A model generated the notes under the pieces. That model did not search any database. It saw only the letters and a program-made list of their open reading frames with translations, and was not told where the DNA came from. The translations under genes and the position numbers were made by a program. Below are positions 1-9,441 of a stretch of 64,000 bases of DNA, piece by piece. The stretch is taken from contig NZ_JAMFTH010000003.1 in assembly GCF_024195295.1 (NCBI RefSeq), positions 69,501 through 133,500 of the forward strand, given 5' to 3'. Source of the DNA: Gilvimarinus xylanilyticus (GTDB lineage: Bacteria > Pseudomonadota > Gammaproteobacteria > Pseudomonadales > Cellvibrionaceae). Every line of letters begins with the position of its first letter. Positions within the stretch are counted from its first letter, which is position 1.

Positions 1-44
1 CCCGGCGGGCATTCGCATTCATTTTCTTCTTCATCGGCACTCAT
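1..44 (-). CDS. pomB: Flagellar stator subunit PomB/MotB, N-terminus only
   Basis: Only the first 14 or so residues are inside the window; the gene runs off the left edge. The start codon is the ATG complementary to 42-44, 15 nt after the pomA stop. The residues read MSADEEENECECPPG, and the short acidic stretch followed by a Cys-x-Cys-Pro-Pro-Gly motif is typical of PomB proteins just before their single membrane helix. PomB would anchor the stator to peptidoglycan and carry the ion-binding aspartate; neither region is visible here. The position after pomA in the same operon supports the call strongly. Confidence 0.8.
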   Translation of the reverse strand, partial: MSADEEENECECPP

Positions 45-59
45 GCAATCGCCCTTGAA

Positions 60-824
60 TTAGCTCGCGGCATCGGCGGCATCGCGTTTACCTTCGGGCA
101 GGTAGGTGCGTAAAATCGTGTCAATCACCCGGGGGTTCTGGCCGTTTTGAATCGCCAGCAAGCCATCGATGATCATGCTTTTGATCATATATTCCTCGGC
201 CGCGCGCAATCTCAGTTTATCGGCAATCGGCAAAAACACCGCATTAGCCAACATAGCGCCGTACAGGGTGGTCAAAAGGGCTACTGCCATGGCCGGGCCA
301 ATCGCCTTGGGATCGTCCATATTGGCGAGCATGGCGACCAGGCCGATTAGGGTACCGATCATCCCCATGGCCGGGGCGACATCCCCCAGCGAGGCAAAAA
401 TAGAAGAGCCACCGCGGTGGCGGCGCTCGGCCAGCGAGCGATCTTTAGAGAGCATGGTGCGCACCACATCCGGGTCGTGGCCGTCTACCAGCAACTGAAT
501 GCCCTTTTGCAAAAAGCCATTGCTGACGTCCTTACCCTCCAGAGATAACAATCCACCTTTGCGTGCGGCATCGGCCAAGTCGACAATTTCATCGATCATA
601 TCCAGCGGGTCATCGAGCTTATTCACAAAACTTTTCCCGGCCACTTTAAACGCACTCAGGAACTGTCCCAGACCAAATTTGGCCATGACCGCAAAAACGC
701 TGCCCCCCACCACAATGACCAGCGAGGGCGCATTGACGAACATGCCAATTTCGCCGGACATAAACATCGAGGCCACAATCAGGGCCAAAGCCCCCAGTAA
801 GCCTATCAGCGTTGCTAAATCCAC
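60..824 (-). CDS. pomA: Flagellar motor stator protein PomA (MotA family)
   Basis: This is the inner-membrane stator subunit that forms the ion channel with PomB and pushes on the rotor protein FliG. The 254 residues match the usual family length. Four membrane helices are seen at about 5-25, 33-50, 148-168 and 176-199. The conserved prolines of helices three and four fall at about 151 and 177 (in DVAPAMGMIG and IGPAMAVALL), and the large cytoplasmic loop between helices two and three has the charged residues that contact the rotor. The layout is more like sodium-driven PomA than E. coli MotA, which fits a marine host, but ion choice is inferred. It is followed 15 nt later by pomB and is divergent from xseB. 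Confidence 0.95.
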   Translation of the reverse strand: MDLATLIGLLGALALIVASMFMSGEIGMFVNAPSLVIVVGGSVFAVMAKFGLGQFLSAFKVAGKSFVNKLDDPLDMIDEIVDLADAARKGGLLSLEGKDVSNGFLQKGIQLLVDGHDPDVVRTMLSKDRSLAERRHRGGSSIFASLGDVAPAMGMIGTLIGLVAMLANMDDPKAIGPAMAVALLTTLYGAMLANAVFLPIADKLRLRAAEEYMIKSMIIDGLLAIQNGQNPRVIDTILRTYLPEGKRDAADAAS

Positions 825-921
825 CCGTTACTCCTTCGCTGGGGCGCCTGTGGTGCCCGGTAAGTTTGCCCTATTCTAGTCGTATTCTGACGGGGACTGT
901 AAATATGCCAGCCGCAAACCG

Positions 922-927
922 TATAAT
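922..927 (+). promoter_or_regulatory. Sigma-70 -10 box for xseB-ispA-dxs
   Basis: A perfect TATAAT lies about 80 nt upstream of xseB in the divergent pomA/xseB interval. No good -35 hexamer is seen at 16-18 bp spacing (TGTAAA is the best), so strength and use are uncertain. Confidence 0.45.
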
Positions 928-1009
928 GGCGCCGTTAAATCCGGCATTCGTTTCAGCTTATCGGCGGCCGGAAGAAAAACTCAAGCAACCAAACTAAGTG
1001 ATGGCCCTC

Positions 1010-1255
1010 ATGCCCGCGAAAAAGAAAAGTCCGGATCTGGAATCCGCTCTGACAGAGCTGGAAACCCTGGTAACCCGTATGGAGAGCGGCGAACTGACGC
1101 TGGAAGAATCTCTGCAAGCGTTTGAACAGGGCATTAAGCTGACCCGCGAGTGCCAGCAAAAGCTGACCCAGGCCGAGCAGCATGTGCAGACCCTGATAGA
1201 GCAAAACGGTGAACCCAGCTTTACCGACTTTGAGGCACCCGACGAAGCGCAATGA
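1010..1255 (+). CDS. xseB: Exodeoxyribonuclease VII small subunit XseB
   Basis: This small helical subunit binds XseA to form exonuclease VII, which degrades single-stranded DNA. From the chosen ATG the protein is 81 residues, the usual length, and begins MPAKKKSPDLE like its relatives. The core (ESALTELETLVTRMESGELT, then LEESLQAFEQG) is the family signature of two antiparallel helices. In-frame starts at 998 (GTG) and 1001 (ATG) would add three or four residues and none has a clear ribosome site. Its last codons overlap the ispA start (ATGA), so the two are translationally coupled. The xseB-ispA-dxs order is common in gammaproteobacteria. Confidence 0.93.
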   Translation: MPAKKKSPDLESALTELETLVTRMESGELTLEESLQAFEQGIKLTRECQQKLTQAEQHVQTLIEQNGEPSFTDFEAPDEAQ

Positions 1256-2136
1256 CAGGGTTTTCAGATTACGCCCAAACGCTGCGCCCGCGTATTGAGC
1301 AAGCGCTGGCAAACGCGGTCCCAACCACCGTCGACAGTCGCCTGGCCGAGGCCATGGGTTATGCCCTGTCCGGCGGCGGGAAGCGTATTCGCCCCCTGTT
1401 GGTTCTGGCCAGTTACCGCGCACTAACCGGCAACCACGACCACCCGGCGCTGGACAATATTGTCTGTGCGGTGGAAGCCATCCACGCCTACAGCCTGGTG
1501 CACGATGACCTGCCGGCCATGGACGACGACGAACTGCGCCGCGGCCAACCCACCTGCCATATTGCCTTCGACGAGGCGCTGGCCATTCTCGCGGGCGATG
1601 CCCTACAGACACTGGCCTTTGAAACCCTTAGCCAAGCCGATTCTCTAACGGCCGAAGCGAAGCTGGCGCTGATTCAAACCCTGGCCCAAGCCGCGGGCGC
1701 CCAAGGCATGGTCCTGGGCCAGGCCATTGACTTGGCCGCCGTGGACGGCACCCTGACACTCACGCAGCTTGAGCGCATGCACCGCTGTAAAACCGGCGCC
1801 TTAATTGATGCCAGCGTGGCCATGGGCGCGATCGCCGCCGACGCCGACGCTCCGTCGCGTCGCGCGCTGGAAAACTACAGCCGCGCTATTGGCCTGGCCT
1901 TTCAAGTACAAGATGACATTCTGGATGTGACCGCCGACACCGCCACCCTGGGCAAAACCCAGGGCGCCGATGCCGCGCGTAACAAACCCACCTATGTGTC
2001 CCTACTGGGCTTAGAGGCCGCGCGCGAGCATGCCCATACTCTGCTCGCCCAGGCGTTGGATGCCCTTGCCAAGCTTCCCGGCGACACCCAGCCGCTGCGC
2101 CTAATCGCCCAATATGTGGTTGAGCGAGAGCGCTAG
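1252..2136 (+). CDS. ispA: Farnesyl diphosphate synthase (geranyltranstransferase)
   Basis: This cytoplasmic enzyme condenses isopentenyl diphosphate with dimethylallyl and then geranyl diphosphate to give farnesyl diphosphate, the precursor of undecaprenyl and quinone side chains. At 294 residues it has family length. The first aspartate-rich motif is seen in LVHDDLPAMDDDELRRGQ (about residues 82-99) and the second in QVQDDILDVTAD (about 218-229); both bind the magnesium-diphosphate groups. GKTQGADAARNKPTY near the C-terminus is also typical. It overlaps xseB by 4 nt and is followed 42 nt later by dxs, so the cluster holds the first and a late step of isoprenoid synthesis. Confidence 0.96.
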   Translation: MTGFSDYAQTLRPRIEQALANAVPTTVDSRLAEAMGYALSGGGKRIRPLLVLASYRALTGNHDHPALDNIVCAVEAIHAYSLVHDDLPAMDDDELRRGQPTCHIAFDEALAILAGDALQTLAFETLSQADSLTAEAKLALIQTLAQAAGAQGMVLGQAIDLAAVDGTLTLTQLERMHRCKTGALIDASVAMGAIAADADAPSRRALENYSRAIGLAFQVQDDILDVTADTATLGKTQGADAARNKPTYVSLLGLEAAREHAHTLLAQALDALAKLPGDTQPLRLIAQYVVERER

Positions 2137-2178
2137 TGGTGCCTACAATGGCCCCTTGCTAAAGACAGACGTTGCCCC

Positions 2179-4068
2179 ATGCTGAATGAAATACCCACAA
2201 CACGGCCGCAGACCCCCTTGCTGGAGCGTATTAACGCCCCCGCCGATTTGCGCCTGCTCGATGAAAAAGAACTGCCCCAGCTGGCCGATGAGCTGCGGGC
2301 CTTCTTGCTGTACAGCGTGGGACAAACCGGAGGGCACTTTGGTGCCGGCTTGGGCGTCGTCGAGCTGACCATTGCCCTGCACTATATTTACAACACCCCC
2401 GAGGACCGGCTGGTGTGGGACGTGGGCCACCAAACCTACCCCCACAAAATTCTCACCGGGCGTCGCGAGCAGCTGTTAACCATGCGCCAGGCCGGAGGCC
2501 TGTCGGGCTTTCCCAAACGCGACGAAAGCGAGTACGACACCTTTGGTGTGGGTCACTCCAGTACTTCTATCAGCGCTGCGCTGGGTATGGCACTGGGCGG
2601 TGGAGATCGCAAATGCGCCGCCATTATTGGCGACGGCGCCATGACCGCCGGTATGGCCTTTGAGGCGCTTAATCACGCCGCCCATACCGACGCCGATATG
2701 CTGGTCATTCTCAACGATAACAATATGTCCATCTCGCCCAATGTGGGCGGACTGGCCACTTACCTGTCAAAAATCTGGGGCAGCAAGTTCTATAACTCCC
2801 TGCGCGAGGGCAGCAAACAAGTGCTGACCAAAATTCCCTCGGCTTGGGAATTTGCCAAGCGCACGGAAGAGCATTTTAAAGGCTTCGTCTCGCCGGGCAC
2901 TTTATTTGAAGAGATGGGCTTTAACTACGTAGGCCCCATCGACGGCCACGATATGTCGTCGCTGGTGCGCTACCTGCGCAATTTGCGCGGGGTTAAAGGG
3001 CCCAAGCTGTTGCACATTATCACCCAAAAGGGCAAAGGCTTTGAGCCAGCCGAGCAGGACCCGGTGGGCTACCACGCCCTCAACAAACTGGAGCCAGCCC
3101 CCAAAAAGCCCGTATCCAACCGCCCCAAATACCAGGATATTTTCGGCCGCTGGCTGTGCGATATGGCCGCCGTAGAGCCGCGCCTGTTCGGCATAACCCC
3201 CGCCATGTGCGAGGGCTCGGGCATGGTGGAATTCGCCCGAGACTACCCCGAGCGCTTTTACGACGTCGCCATCGCCGAGCAGCACGCGGTGACTCTGGCG
3301 GCGGGCCTGGCCTGCGAAGGACAGAAGCCGGTGGTGGCGATTTACTCCACCTTTTTGCAACGCGCCTACGATCAGCTAATCCACGATGTCGCTCTGCAAA
3401 ACCTGGATGTGACCTTTGCCATTGACCGCGCGGGATTGGTGGGCGAAGACGGCGCCACCCACGCGGGCAGTTTTGATATCACCTATTTGCGCTGTATTCC
3501 CAATATGGTGATCGCCGCCCCCAGCGACGAAAACGAATGCCGCCAGCTGCTCTACACCTGCTACCAACACCAAGGGCCCAGCGCGGTGCGCTACCCGCGC
3601 GGGCGCGGCCCGGGTGCCGAGGTTGAAACGTCTATGCACGCTTTGCCCATTGGCAAGGGCGCGATTAAGCGCGAGGGCACAGGCGCGGCTATTTTGTGTT
3701 TTGGCACACTCGGTAAGGTGGCCCGACGGGTGGCCGACAAACTGGGTTTAACCCTGTGCGACATGCGCTTTGTTAAGCCTCTGGATACCCAGCTAATCGA
3801 CGCTATGCAAAAGCGCCACAAGTTGTTGGTCACTCTGGAAGAAAACGCCATTGCCGGCGGCGCGGGATCGGCGGTGGCCGAATACCTGAGCGCGGCGGGC
3901 ATTGTCACCCCGCTGCTGCAATTGGGCCTTGCCGACGAGTTTGTCAGCCACGCCAGCCAGGCCGACCAAATGGCCAGCCAGGGGTTAGATGCCCAGGGCA
4001 TCGAGCGCGCCATCGACCAGCGCCTAACCCAGCTGGCGAGCCTGGAAAACGGCAAGCTCGCGCCTTAA
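2179..4068 (+). CDS. dxs: 1-deoxy-D-xylulose-5-phosphate synthase
   Basis: Dxs joins pyruvate and glyceraldehyde 3-phosphate using thiamine diphosphate, the first and flux-setting step of the MEP isoprenoid pathway. The 629 residues match the family. The thiamine-binding motif [15 protein letters not shown] lies near residues 153-167, [13 protein letters not shown] precedes it, and the transketolase-type pyrimidine domain follows with [16 protein letters not shown]-terminal transketolase domain ([19 protein letters not shown]) completes the protein. It is the third gene after xseB and ispA on the same strand and converges with the halogenase gene downstream, only 15 nt away, with no obvious hairpin terminator between them. 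Confidence 0.97.
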   Translation: MLNEIPTTRPQTPLLERINAPADLRLLDEKELPQLADELRAFLLYSVGQTGGHFGAGLGVVELTIALHYIYNTPEDRLVWDVGHQTYPHKILTGRREQLLTMRQAGGLSGFPKRDESEYDTFGVGHSSTSISAALGMALGGGDRKCAAIIGDGAMTAGMAFEALNHAAHTDADMLVILNDNNMSISPNVGGLATYLSKIWGSKFYNSLREGSKQVLTKIPSAWEFAKRTEEHFKGFVSPGTLFEEMGFNYVGPIDGHDMSSLVRYLRNLRGVKGPKLLHIITQKGKGFEPAEQDPVGYHALNKLEPAPKKPVSNRPKYQDIFGRWLCDMAAVEPRLFGITPAMCEGSGMVEFARDYPERFYDVAIAEQHAVTLAAGLACEGQKPVVAIYSTFLQRAYDQLIHDVALQNLDVTFAIDRAGLVGEDGATHAGSFDITYLRCIPNMVIAAPSDENECRQLLYTCYQHQGPSAVRYPRGRGPGAEVETSMHALPIGKGAIKREGTGAAILCFGTLGKVARRVADKLGLTLCDMRFVKPLDTQLIDAMQKRHKLLVTLEENAIAGGAGSAVAEYLSAAGIVTPLLQLGLADEFVSHASQADQMASQGLDAQGIERAIDQRLTQLASLENGKLAP

Positions 4069-4083
4069 AACCTCCCCCTGAAA

Positions 4084-5589
4084 CTACAGAGGCGGCGCCT
4101 TGCAGTAGGTGTCGATAAACTCATCGTGGCTGGGTTGTGTGGCGGCGGCGCGCGCAATCGCGTCTTTTCCCGCAGCCAGCGAGCGCGCCACCGCGGCATA
4201 GTCCAAAGCATCCACCGTGGGGTTGTAGCCTAAAGGCGTTACCCCCATGCCGGTCAGCACCATCTGCCAGCTACTGGGCTGAAAGAAATCCTCCACCCCC
4301 GGAATCAAATTTCCCTGAGCGCGAAACAAGCTCAGTTTTTCGCGCAAGGTGTCCGGGGGCGTCATGGCCTGACAGGCGCGCCAAAAAGGCGTATCGCTGC
4401 GGCCAGTGGTGCAATAGTGCAACACCAGAAAATCGCGAATTTCGCAGTAGTCATGGTACAAGCGGCGATTAAACTCCCGGCGCAGAGGCTCGCGGGTATC
4501 CGCTCCCGGAAAGAAACGTACAAAATGCGCCAGCGACTTAGATACCAGGTGAATCGCGGTGGATTCCAAAGGCTCCAAAAAGCCCTGGGCCAAGCCCAGC
4601 GCCAGACAGTTATTGCGCCAGGCGTCAGACCTTACCCCCGTAGTAAAGGGAATGACTCGAGGCTCGGCCAAGGGCTCGGTATCCAGCGAAGCCAGCAGTT
4701 CAGCGCGGGCCTCATCATCGCTGATAAAATCACTGGCGTAGACATAGCCGTTGCCGTTGCGCTGCTGCAGGGGAATGCGCCAGCTCCACCCGGCAGAACG
4801 AGCGGTCGCTACCGTATGGGACTTAGTCACCGGCGCGCGTGCCGAGGGCACAGTTACCGCGCGGTCACAGGGTAAAAACTCGGACCAATCTTCATATCCA
4901 GCGCCCGGACACTGTTTAATTAACAGTCCCTGAAAACCGCTGCAATCAAAAAAGAAATCCCCCGCAACCCGCCCGCCGTCGGTCAACTGCAGCGCCCGGA
5001 TATCGCCGCCATCATCCTGTTCAATCTCACCGACATGCCCCAGGGTGCGCTTTACTCCTAAGCCTTGCGCGTATTCGCTGAGATAAGCGCTGACCAGGGT
5101 GGCATCTAAGTGAAGTGCGTAGCGGGCATTGGCGAAGGGCGTACCCGCCGCCTTAAAGGGTAAATAAAACTTATTGGCCCTACTCAAAACTGCCTCGGGC
5201 GAGTGAGCCATGAGGGGCGTTACATCTCCTTCGGCCTGGGCCTTAAGCCAAAGTTGGTAAAAATCGTGGCCATCAATCTGGCGGCCGATAGGTCCGAAGG
5301 TATGTAAATAGCTTTCGCCCGGTTGCCGCCAGTCGACAAACTCAATGCCCCATTTAAACGTGGCCTGAGTACGGCGAATAAAGTCGGCCTCGTCGATGCC
5401 CGAGCGGCGCAAGAAATCCACGAACAGAGGCACGGTGGCCTCCCCGACGCCAATAACGCCTACCTGTTCAGATTCCACCAGCTCAATACTGACGTCGCTA
5501 TTTTGGAAAATACGCCCCAAGGTGGTGGCGGCAATCCAGCCGGCCGTACCACCCCCGAGAATGACCAGTTTTTTTATTTGTGTTGTCAT
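4084..5589 (-). CDS. Flavin-dependent tryptophan halogenase family protein
   Basis: FADH2-dependent halogenases make hypohalous acid and deliver it through a lysine to an aromatic substrate, classically tryptophan. The sequence has the N-terminal FAD motif GGGTAGWIAA (about 12-21), the lysine in ATFKWGIEF, the family-defining WxWxIP motif in GWSWRIPLQQ, and the glutamate region FLEPLESTAIHLV. So the active site looks intact over 501 residues. The ATG at 5589 puts the FAD motif close to the N-terminus; an upstream start at 5628 would add an atypical extension. No separate flavin reductase or biosynthetic cluster is adjacent. Many marine members of this family sit near glycan or TonB genes and have unknown substrates; here the divergent neighbour is a hexosaminidase. 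Confidence 0.88.
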   Translation of the reverse strand: MTTQIKKLVILGGGTAGWIAATTLGRIFQNSDVSIELVESEQVGVIGVGEATVPLFVDFLRRSGIDEADFIRRTQATFKWGIEFVDWRQPGESYLHTFGPIGRQIDGHDFYQLWLKAQAEGDVTPLMAHSPEAVLSRANKFYLPFKAAGTPFANARYALHLDATLVSAYLSEYAQGLGVKRTLGHVGEIEQDDGGDIRALQLTDGGRVAGDFFFDCSGFQGLLIKQCPGAGYEDWSEFLPCDRAVTVPSARAPVTKSHTVATARSAGWSWRIPLQQRNGNGYVYASDFISDDEARAELLASLDTEPLAEPRVIPFTTGVRSDAWRNNCLALGLAQGFLEPLESTAIHLVSKSLAHFVRFFPGADTREPLRREFNRRLYHDYCEIRDFLVLHYCTTGRSDTPFWRACQAMTPPDTLREKLSLFRAQGNLIPGVEDFFQPSSWQMVLTGMGVTPLGYNPTVDALDYAAVARSLAAGKDAIARAAATQPSHDEFIDTYCKAPPL

Positions 5590-5778
5590 GGGCCTAGCTT
5601 TATCAATAAAGTTAAGAAGCGTAAGCATACCGCATTAAGATACAAAGATGGTTGCGCACCGAGGCACACTTGGTCTAATTTCGCCCAGAGCCAGAGGGGA
5701 TGAGCCATAAAAAAAGCCGCAGAGCATCAGGCCTTCACCCATAATGCCCATCAGCGCACTTTAACTATGGAGCAAACA

Positions 5779-7287
5779 ATGAGAACAATTCTGGCCTTCG
5801 CCCTGGCCTGCACTCTGGCAGGTTGCGGCAGTACCTCACCGGAAAAAAACGTCGAAACCGAACAAGCCCCCCAGGCGGCACAAACTCAACCGCTTTCGCT
5901 GGTGCCCTACCCCAACTCGGTAGAGGTTATCCCCGGAACTTTAACCCTACACAACACCGTCCATGTGGAAGCCGCCGACGGCAGCGAAACCGCACAACCG
6001 GCACTGAATACGCTGCTTGAGCAATTGGACATTGAGCTAAGTGATACCGCGCCCAGCCAAATTGAGCTGATCCGGGTGCAAGAACCCGCTCTGGGCGATG
6101 AGGGCTACCGCCTGATTATCGACTCTCACGTCAGTATCAGCGCCAACACCGATACCGGTCTTTTTTACGGCGTTCAGACCCTGCGTCAATTGCTGCCCGC
6201 CCAGGCGAGCAAGGATTACCAGCTACCGCTGGTCGCCATTACCGACACCCCGGCTTTTGCCTGGCGCGGCAATATGCTGGATGTAGCGCGCAGCTTTTAC
6301 CCCACCGAGTACCTTAAAAGTCATATCGAGCGTATGGCGCGCTTTAAGCTCAATCGACTGCACCTACACTTAAGCGACGATCAGGGTTGGCGGGTAGAAA
6401 TCAAACAGTACCCCAAGCTTACCGAAATTGGCGGTGCCAGCGCCGTGGAAGGCGGGCGCAGTGGCTTTTACACCCAGGCGGAGATTCGCGAGCTGGTGGC
6501 CTATGCCCGGGCCCATCACATTACCTTGGTGCCCGAAATCGATTTGCCCGGCCACACTCAGGCCGCCCTGGCCTCCTACAACGAGCTGGCCTGCGACGAT
6601 GTCACCAATCTTGGTCCCTATTCGGGGCTGGAAGTGGGCTTTAGCAAGCTCTGCCTGACCAAGCCCGAAGTCATTTACCCTTGGGTGGAGAACGTGCTGG
6701 CGGAGATTATTGAGCTGTTCCCATCCGAGTACATTCATATTGGCGGCGACGAGATTAAAGACCCGCTGTACGCCGAGTTTATCGGCCGCGCCACCAAAAT
6801 TGTCGATAAGCTGGGGCGCACCGCCATTGCCTGGGAGGAAGGGTCGGTCGCCGATAATGACCCCGATGTATTACTGCAATTGTGGAACGATGAATACGAT
6901 ATTCAGCCGGCGTTGGAGCGCGGCCATCAGCTGATTTTGTCGCCCTGCACCTACGCCTACTTTGACCACGGCAACTACGCCGAGCAACCCAACACCTACG
7001 ACTGGTGCCGCAAAGAAGGTGTTCCTTTAGAGCGCGCTTACAGCCTGGACACCTCGGCCTTCGGCGCGGCAGTAGGGGTAGAATCGGCGCTCTGGTCCGA
7101 GCTGGTTCACACCAATGCAGCAGCGGATAATCGCCTTTGGCCACGCCTGGCGGCGACCGCCGAGCTGGGTTGGAGCCAAGTCGACAGCCGCGATTACAGC
7201 GCCTTTACTAAGCGCTTGGGACAATTGCGCGGACAGTTGGACGCTATGGGTATTCAGTACTACCCCGAGCCCGACCTGGGCTGGTAA
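5779..7287 (+). CDS. Beta-N-acetylhexosaminidase, GH20, lipoprotein
   Basis: GH20 enzymes remove terminal N-acetylhexosamine from chitooligosaccharides and other glycans by substrate-assisted catalysis. From the ATG at 5779 the protein has a lipoprotein signal with lipobox TLAGC (Cys16), so it is probably membrane-anchored. An N-terminal GH20b domain (about 40-155) precedes the TIM barrel, seen in HLHLSDDQGWRVEIKQYP. The catalytic Asp-Glu pair is in IHIGGDEI. A start at 5767 would add MEQT, but GGAG inside that stretch makes a good ribosome site for 5779. It is divergent from the halogenase. Taken with the cellulase genes, it fits a polysaccharide-degrading lifestyle. Confidence 0.93.
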   Translation: MRTILAFALACTLAGCGSTSPEKNVETEQAPQAAQTQPLSLVPYPNSVEVIPGTLTLHNTVHVEAADGSETAQPALNTLLEQLDIELSDTAPSQIELIRVQEPALGDEGYRLIIDSHVSISANTDTGLFYGVQTLRQLLPAQASKDYQLPLVAITDTPAFAWRGNMLDVARSFYPTEYLKSHIERMARFKLNRLHLHLSDDQGWRVEIKQYPKLTEIGGASAVEGGRSGFYTQAEIRELVAYARAHHITLVPEIDLPGHTQAALASYNELACDDVTNLGPYSGLEVGFSKLCLTKPEVIYPWVENVLAEIIELFPSEYIHIGGDEIKDPLYAEFIGRATKIVDKLGRTAIAWEEGSVADNDPDVLLQLWNDEYDIQPALERGHQLILSPCTYAYFDHGNYAEQPNTYDWCRKEGVPLERAYSLDTSAFGAAVGVESALWSELVHTNAAADNRLWPRLAATAELGWSQVDSRDYSAFTKRLGQLRGQLDAMGIQYYPEPDLGW

Positions 7288-7338
7288 GCCTCCCAAGCTC
7301 ACGACCGGCTTAACACTGGCGGCGCATTCGTGCGTCGC

Positions 7339-7974
7339 CTACAAAAACCGGCGAATATCGCGCACACTGGCCGGATGATGGAGCTCGAGCCACTCGACGC
7401 AAGCCTCCAGAATATCGTCCGCCCGCACCGGCCCGAAAAGCTCACACATCACCACATACAGCTGGTTTACCACCCGACGCATTTCCGGCGCGGTACATAC
7501 CACTGAAAATACGCGCTTAACATCGTCGCCATCAAACCACTGACGCAAACGGCTTTTAATGGCCGGGTTAAGTTTAATCCCATCCAGTCGCAGTAAAAAA
7601 TTGAGCCGCAGCTGAACAAAGCTTTCGCGCGGCAAAACCATTTCCAAGGCCACTAAAAAGTGCTCGAACACCCGGTCCAGGCGCTCGGGACTGGCGGGGG
7701 CGGGCGAAACATTGACCTTAACCGGGTCGGGTAACAACCCCTGGGGCTGCTGGTGCAAGCGCAGCAAACTGCGAATCACATCTTTACGGCGACCGTTTAG
7801 ACCGGGCAAGTGATTTAAACGCCCCACAAACTCGTTTAACGCGTATACCGGCTGGGCGGCGTAGGATTGCTCCCACAGGCGAAACGCCGCCGCCAGATCA
7901 TCGCCTTTGAGAAACTCCGCCAATGCGGTATAGACGATTCGACGCTTTTGTATCTGCTCGGCGGCGGTGCTCAT
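7339..7974 (-). CDS. Unknown protein coupled to amt
   Basis: I do not recognise a family for this 211-residue, mainly helical, soluble protein. It has no signal peptide or membrane helix and is rich in Leu, Arg, Val and Phe; a proline-rich stretch near residues 80-100 (DPVKVNVSPAPASPERLD) may link two helical parts. Its ATG overlaps the amt stop codon (ATGA), so it is translationally coupled to the ammonium transporter. That position is normally taken by glnK, which encodes a PII protein, but this sequence has no PII-like features such as the T-loop tyrosine region. A regulatory or assembly role for Amt is a guess from context only. Confidence 0.75.
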   Translation of the reverse strand: MSTAAEQIQKRRIVYTALAEFLKGDDLAAAFRLWEQSYAAQPVYALNEFVGRLNHLPGLNGRRKDVIRSLLRLHQQPQGLLPDPVKVNVSPAPASPERLDRVFEHFLVALEMVLPRESFVQLRLNFLLRLDGIKLNPAIKSRLRQWFDGDDVKRVFSVVCTAPEMRRVVNQLYVVMCELFGPVRADDILEACVEWLELHHPASVRDIRRFL

Positions 7975-9287
7975 GGATCCAAGCCCTCCAGAGTTTTACT
8001 GGTGTAGGCCGTGCCCTTGGCAAACTCGGGGTAGCCAATCTCGCCGTGCTCGGTGATATCCAGGCCGCGCTGCTCATGCTGCGGATCGGCCCGCAGCGGC
8101 AGCACCAAATTCACCAGCGCGAACACCAGCAGTGCGCCTAAAAATGCCCACAAAAAGCAGGTCAAAATGCCAATTAGCTGTACCGCAATCACGGCGGCAT
8201 CAAACATATTGCCCTGCAAAAATAATCCCGCCGCCAGTGTGCCCCAAGCGCCGGCAAAACCGTGTACCGGAATAGCCCCCACCACATCGTCAACGCGCAG
8301 ACGCAACAGCACGCGCGCGCCGAACACCACCATTAGACCGGCCACCGCGCCAGTCACAATCGTCCACAGCGGCTCCATGGTGGCGCAACCGGCAGTAATC
8401 GCTACCAAGCCGCCAATGCTGCCATTGACCAACTGAGAGACCGACAGCGCCTGCCGACTTAACAGGCAGGCCAACAGAGCTCCGGCGCAACCGGCGCAGG
8501 CGGCAAGGTGGGTGTTGAGATTAATTAAACCGATGGACACATCGGCGCTGAGGGTACTGCCCCCGTTAAAACCAAACCAACCGAGCCACAATACCAGCCC
8601 ACCCAGGGCGACATAGCTGGCGTTATGACCGGGTATCAGGCGCGGTTTGCCCTGGGCATCAAAGCGACCAATGCGAGGGCCCACCACCAGCACCCCTGCC
8701 AACGCCACCCAGGCGCCCAGAGAATGCACGACCGTGGAACCGGCAAAATCCACAAAGCCCAGCTCGGCCAACCAGCCAGTGCCGGCAAAAGCACTGCCCC
8801 ACACCCAGCTGCCAAACAATGGGTAGAGCACCCCCATCACCACACAGGCGCACAGCAAGTAGGCCCCGAAACGGGTGCGTTCGGCCAGAGCGCCGCTGGC
8901 AATGGTGGCGGCGGTGGCGGCAAACATGGTTTGGAACAATACCAGCGCCCAGTCCCACTGTTGGTTTGGGTTCAAGCCAAAATGATCGGTGCCCCAAAAA
9001 CCGCTGGGGTTAGCGCCAAACATTAAACCAAAGCCCAATAGGCAGAACACCAAGCTGCCCAGACACAGGTCGGCGTAGTTTTTCATAATCACATTAACGG
9101 TGTTCTTGGCCCGCGACATGCCGCTTTCCAGCAGCGCAAAGCCCGCTTGCATAAAAAACACCAGCGCAGCGGCAATCACCACCCACAGGGTATCCACCGA
9201 CACCTTGGAGGCAGAATCTGACGCCAATGCCCCCGCACTGAAAAACAGTAGCCCGATACCCCCGAGATTTTTAAGCAAGCCACGCAT
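7971..9287 (-). CDS. amt: Ammonium transporter Amt/MEP family
   Basis: Amt trimers conduct ammonium across the inner membrane when it is scarce. The 438 residues begin with a likely signal peptide (about 1-22), then about 11 membrane helices. The conserved pore histidines are recognisable in GSTVVHSLGAWVALAG and IPVHGFAGAWGTLAAG, and the first helix has the usual FFMQAGFALLESG. AAGG-type ribosome-binding bases precede the ATG. The 260-nt upstream interval has a weak sigma-54-like element and two NtrC-like half-sites, which fits control by the ntrBC genes elsewhere in the window. There is no glnK; an unknown gene overlaps the 3' end. Confidence 0.96.
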   Translation of the reverse strand: MRGLLKNLGGIGLLFFSAGALASDSASKVSVDTLWVVIAAALVFFMQAGFALLESGMSRAKNTVNVIMKNYADLCLGSLVFCLLGFGLMFGANPSGFWGTDHFGLNPNQQWDWALVLFQTMFAATAATIASGALAERTRFGAYLLCACVVMGVLYPLFGSWVWGSAFAGTGWLAELGFVDFAGSTVVHSLGAWVALAGVLVVGPRIGRFDAQGKPRLIPGHNASYVALGGLVLWLGWFGFNGGSTLSADVSIGLINLNTHLAACAGCAGALLACLLSRQALSVSQLVNGSIGGLVAITAGCATMEPLWTIVTGAVAGLMVVFGARVLLRLRVDDVVGAIPVHGFAGAWGTLAAGLFLQGNMFDAAVIAVQLIGILTCFLWAFLGALLVFALVNLVLPLRADPQHEQRGLDITEHGEIGYPEFAKGTAYTSKTLEGLDP

Positions 9288-9328
9288 AACGCAAAACCTT
9301 TTATATAAGTTAAAGTGCTTTGCGACTT

Positions 9329-9343
9329 ACATTTTATGTGCCA
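9329..9343 (-). promoter_or_regulatory. Possible sigma-54 promoter of amt
   Basis: On the minus strand the sequence reads TGGCACATAAAATGT. The -24 half (TGGCAC) is perfect, but the -12 half reads ATGT instead of TTGC, so the essential GC is GT. The predicted start would be near 9317, leaving about a 30-nt leader with a Shine-Dalgarno. It is weaker than the glnA and nrt elements; accepted only because amt genes are usually nitrogen-controlled. Confidence 0.35.
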
Positions 9344-9392
9344 TTTCTATGGTGAGGCAGAATCGGGGCGAGGCAGGCACTGAACGTATTTT

Positions 9393-9441
9393 GCGCACCA
9401 TCAATCAGCTTGCTGTCTGGCAGGCGCACCAAAAAACGACA
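9393..9441 (-). promoter_or_regulatory. Two NtrC-like half-sites upstream of amt
   Basis: The word GCGCACCA occurs at 9393-9400 and again at 9424-9431, exactly 31 bp apart. The same word and spacing occur in the glnA enhancer arms. The second half of each dyad is poor (about 6 of 10 consensus positions overall). If the sigma-54 start near 9317 is right, the sites centre at about -85 and -116. Confidence 0.35.
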
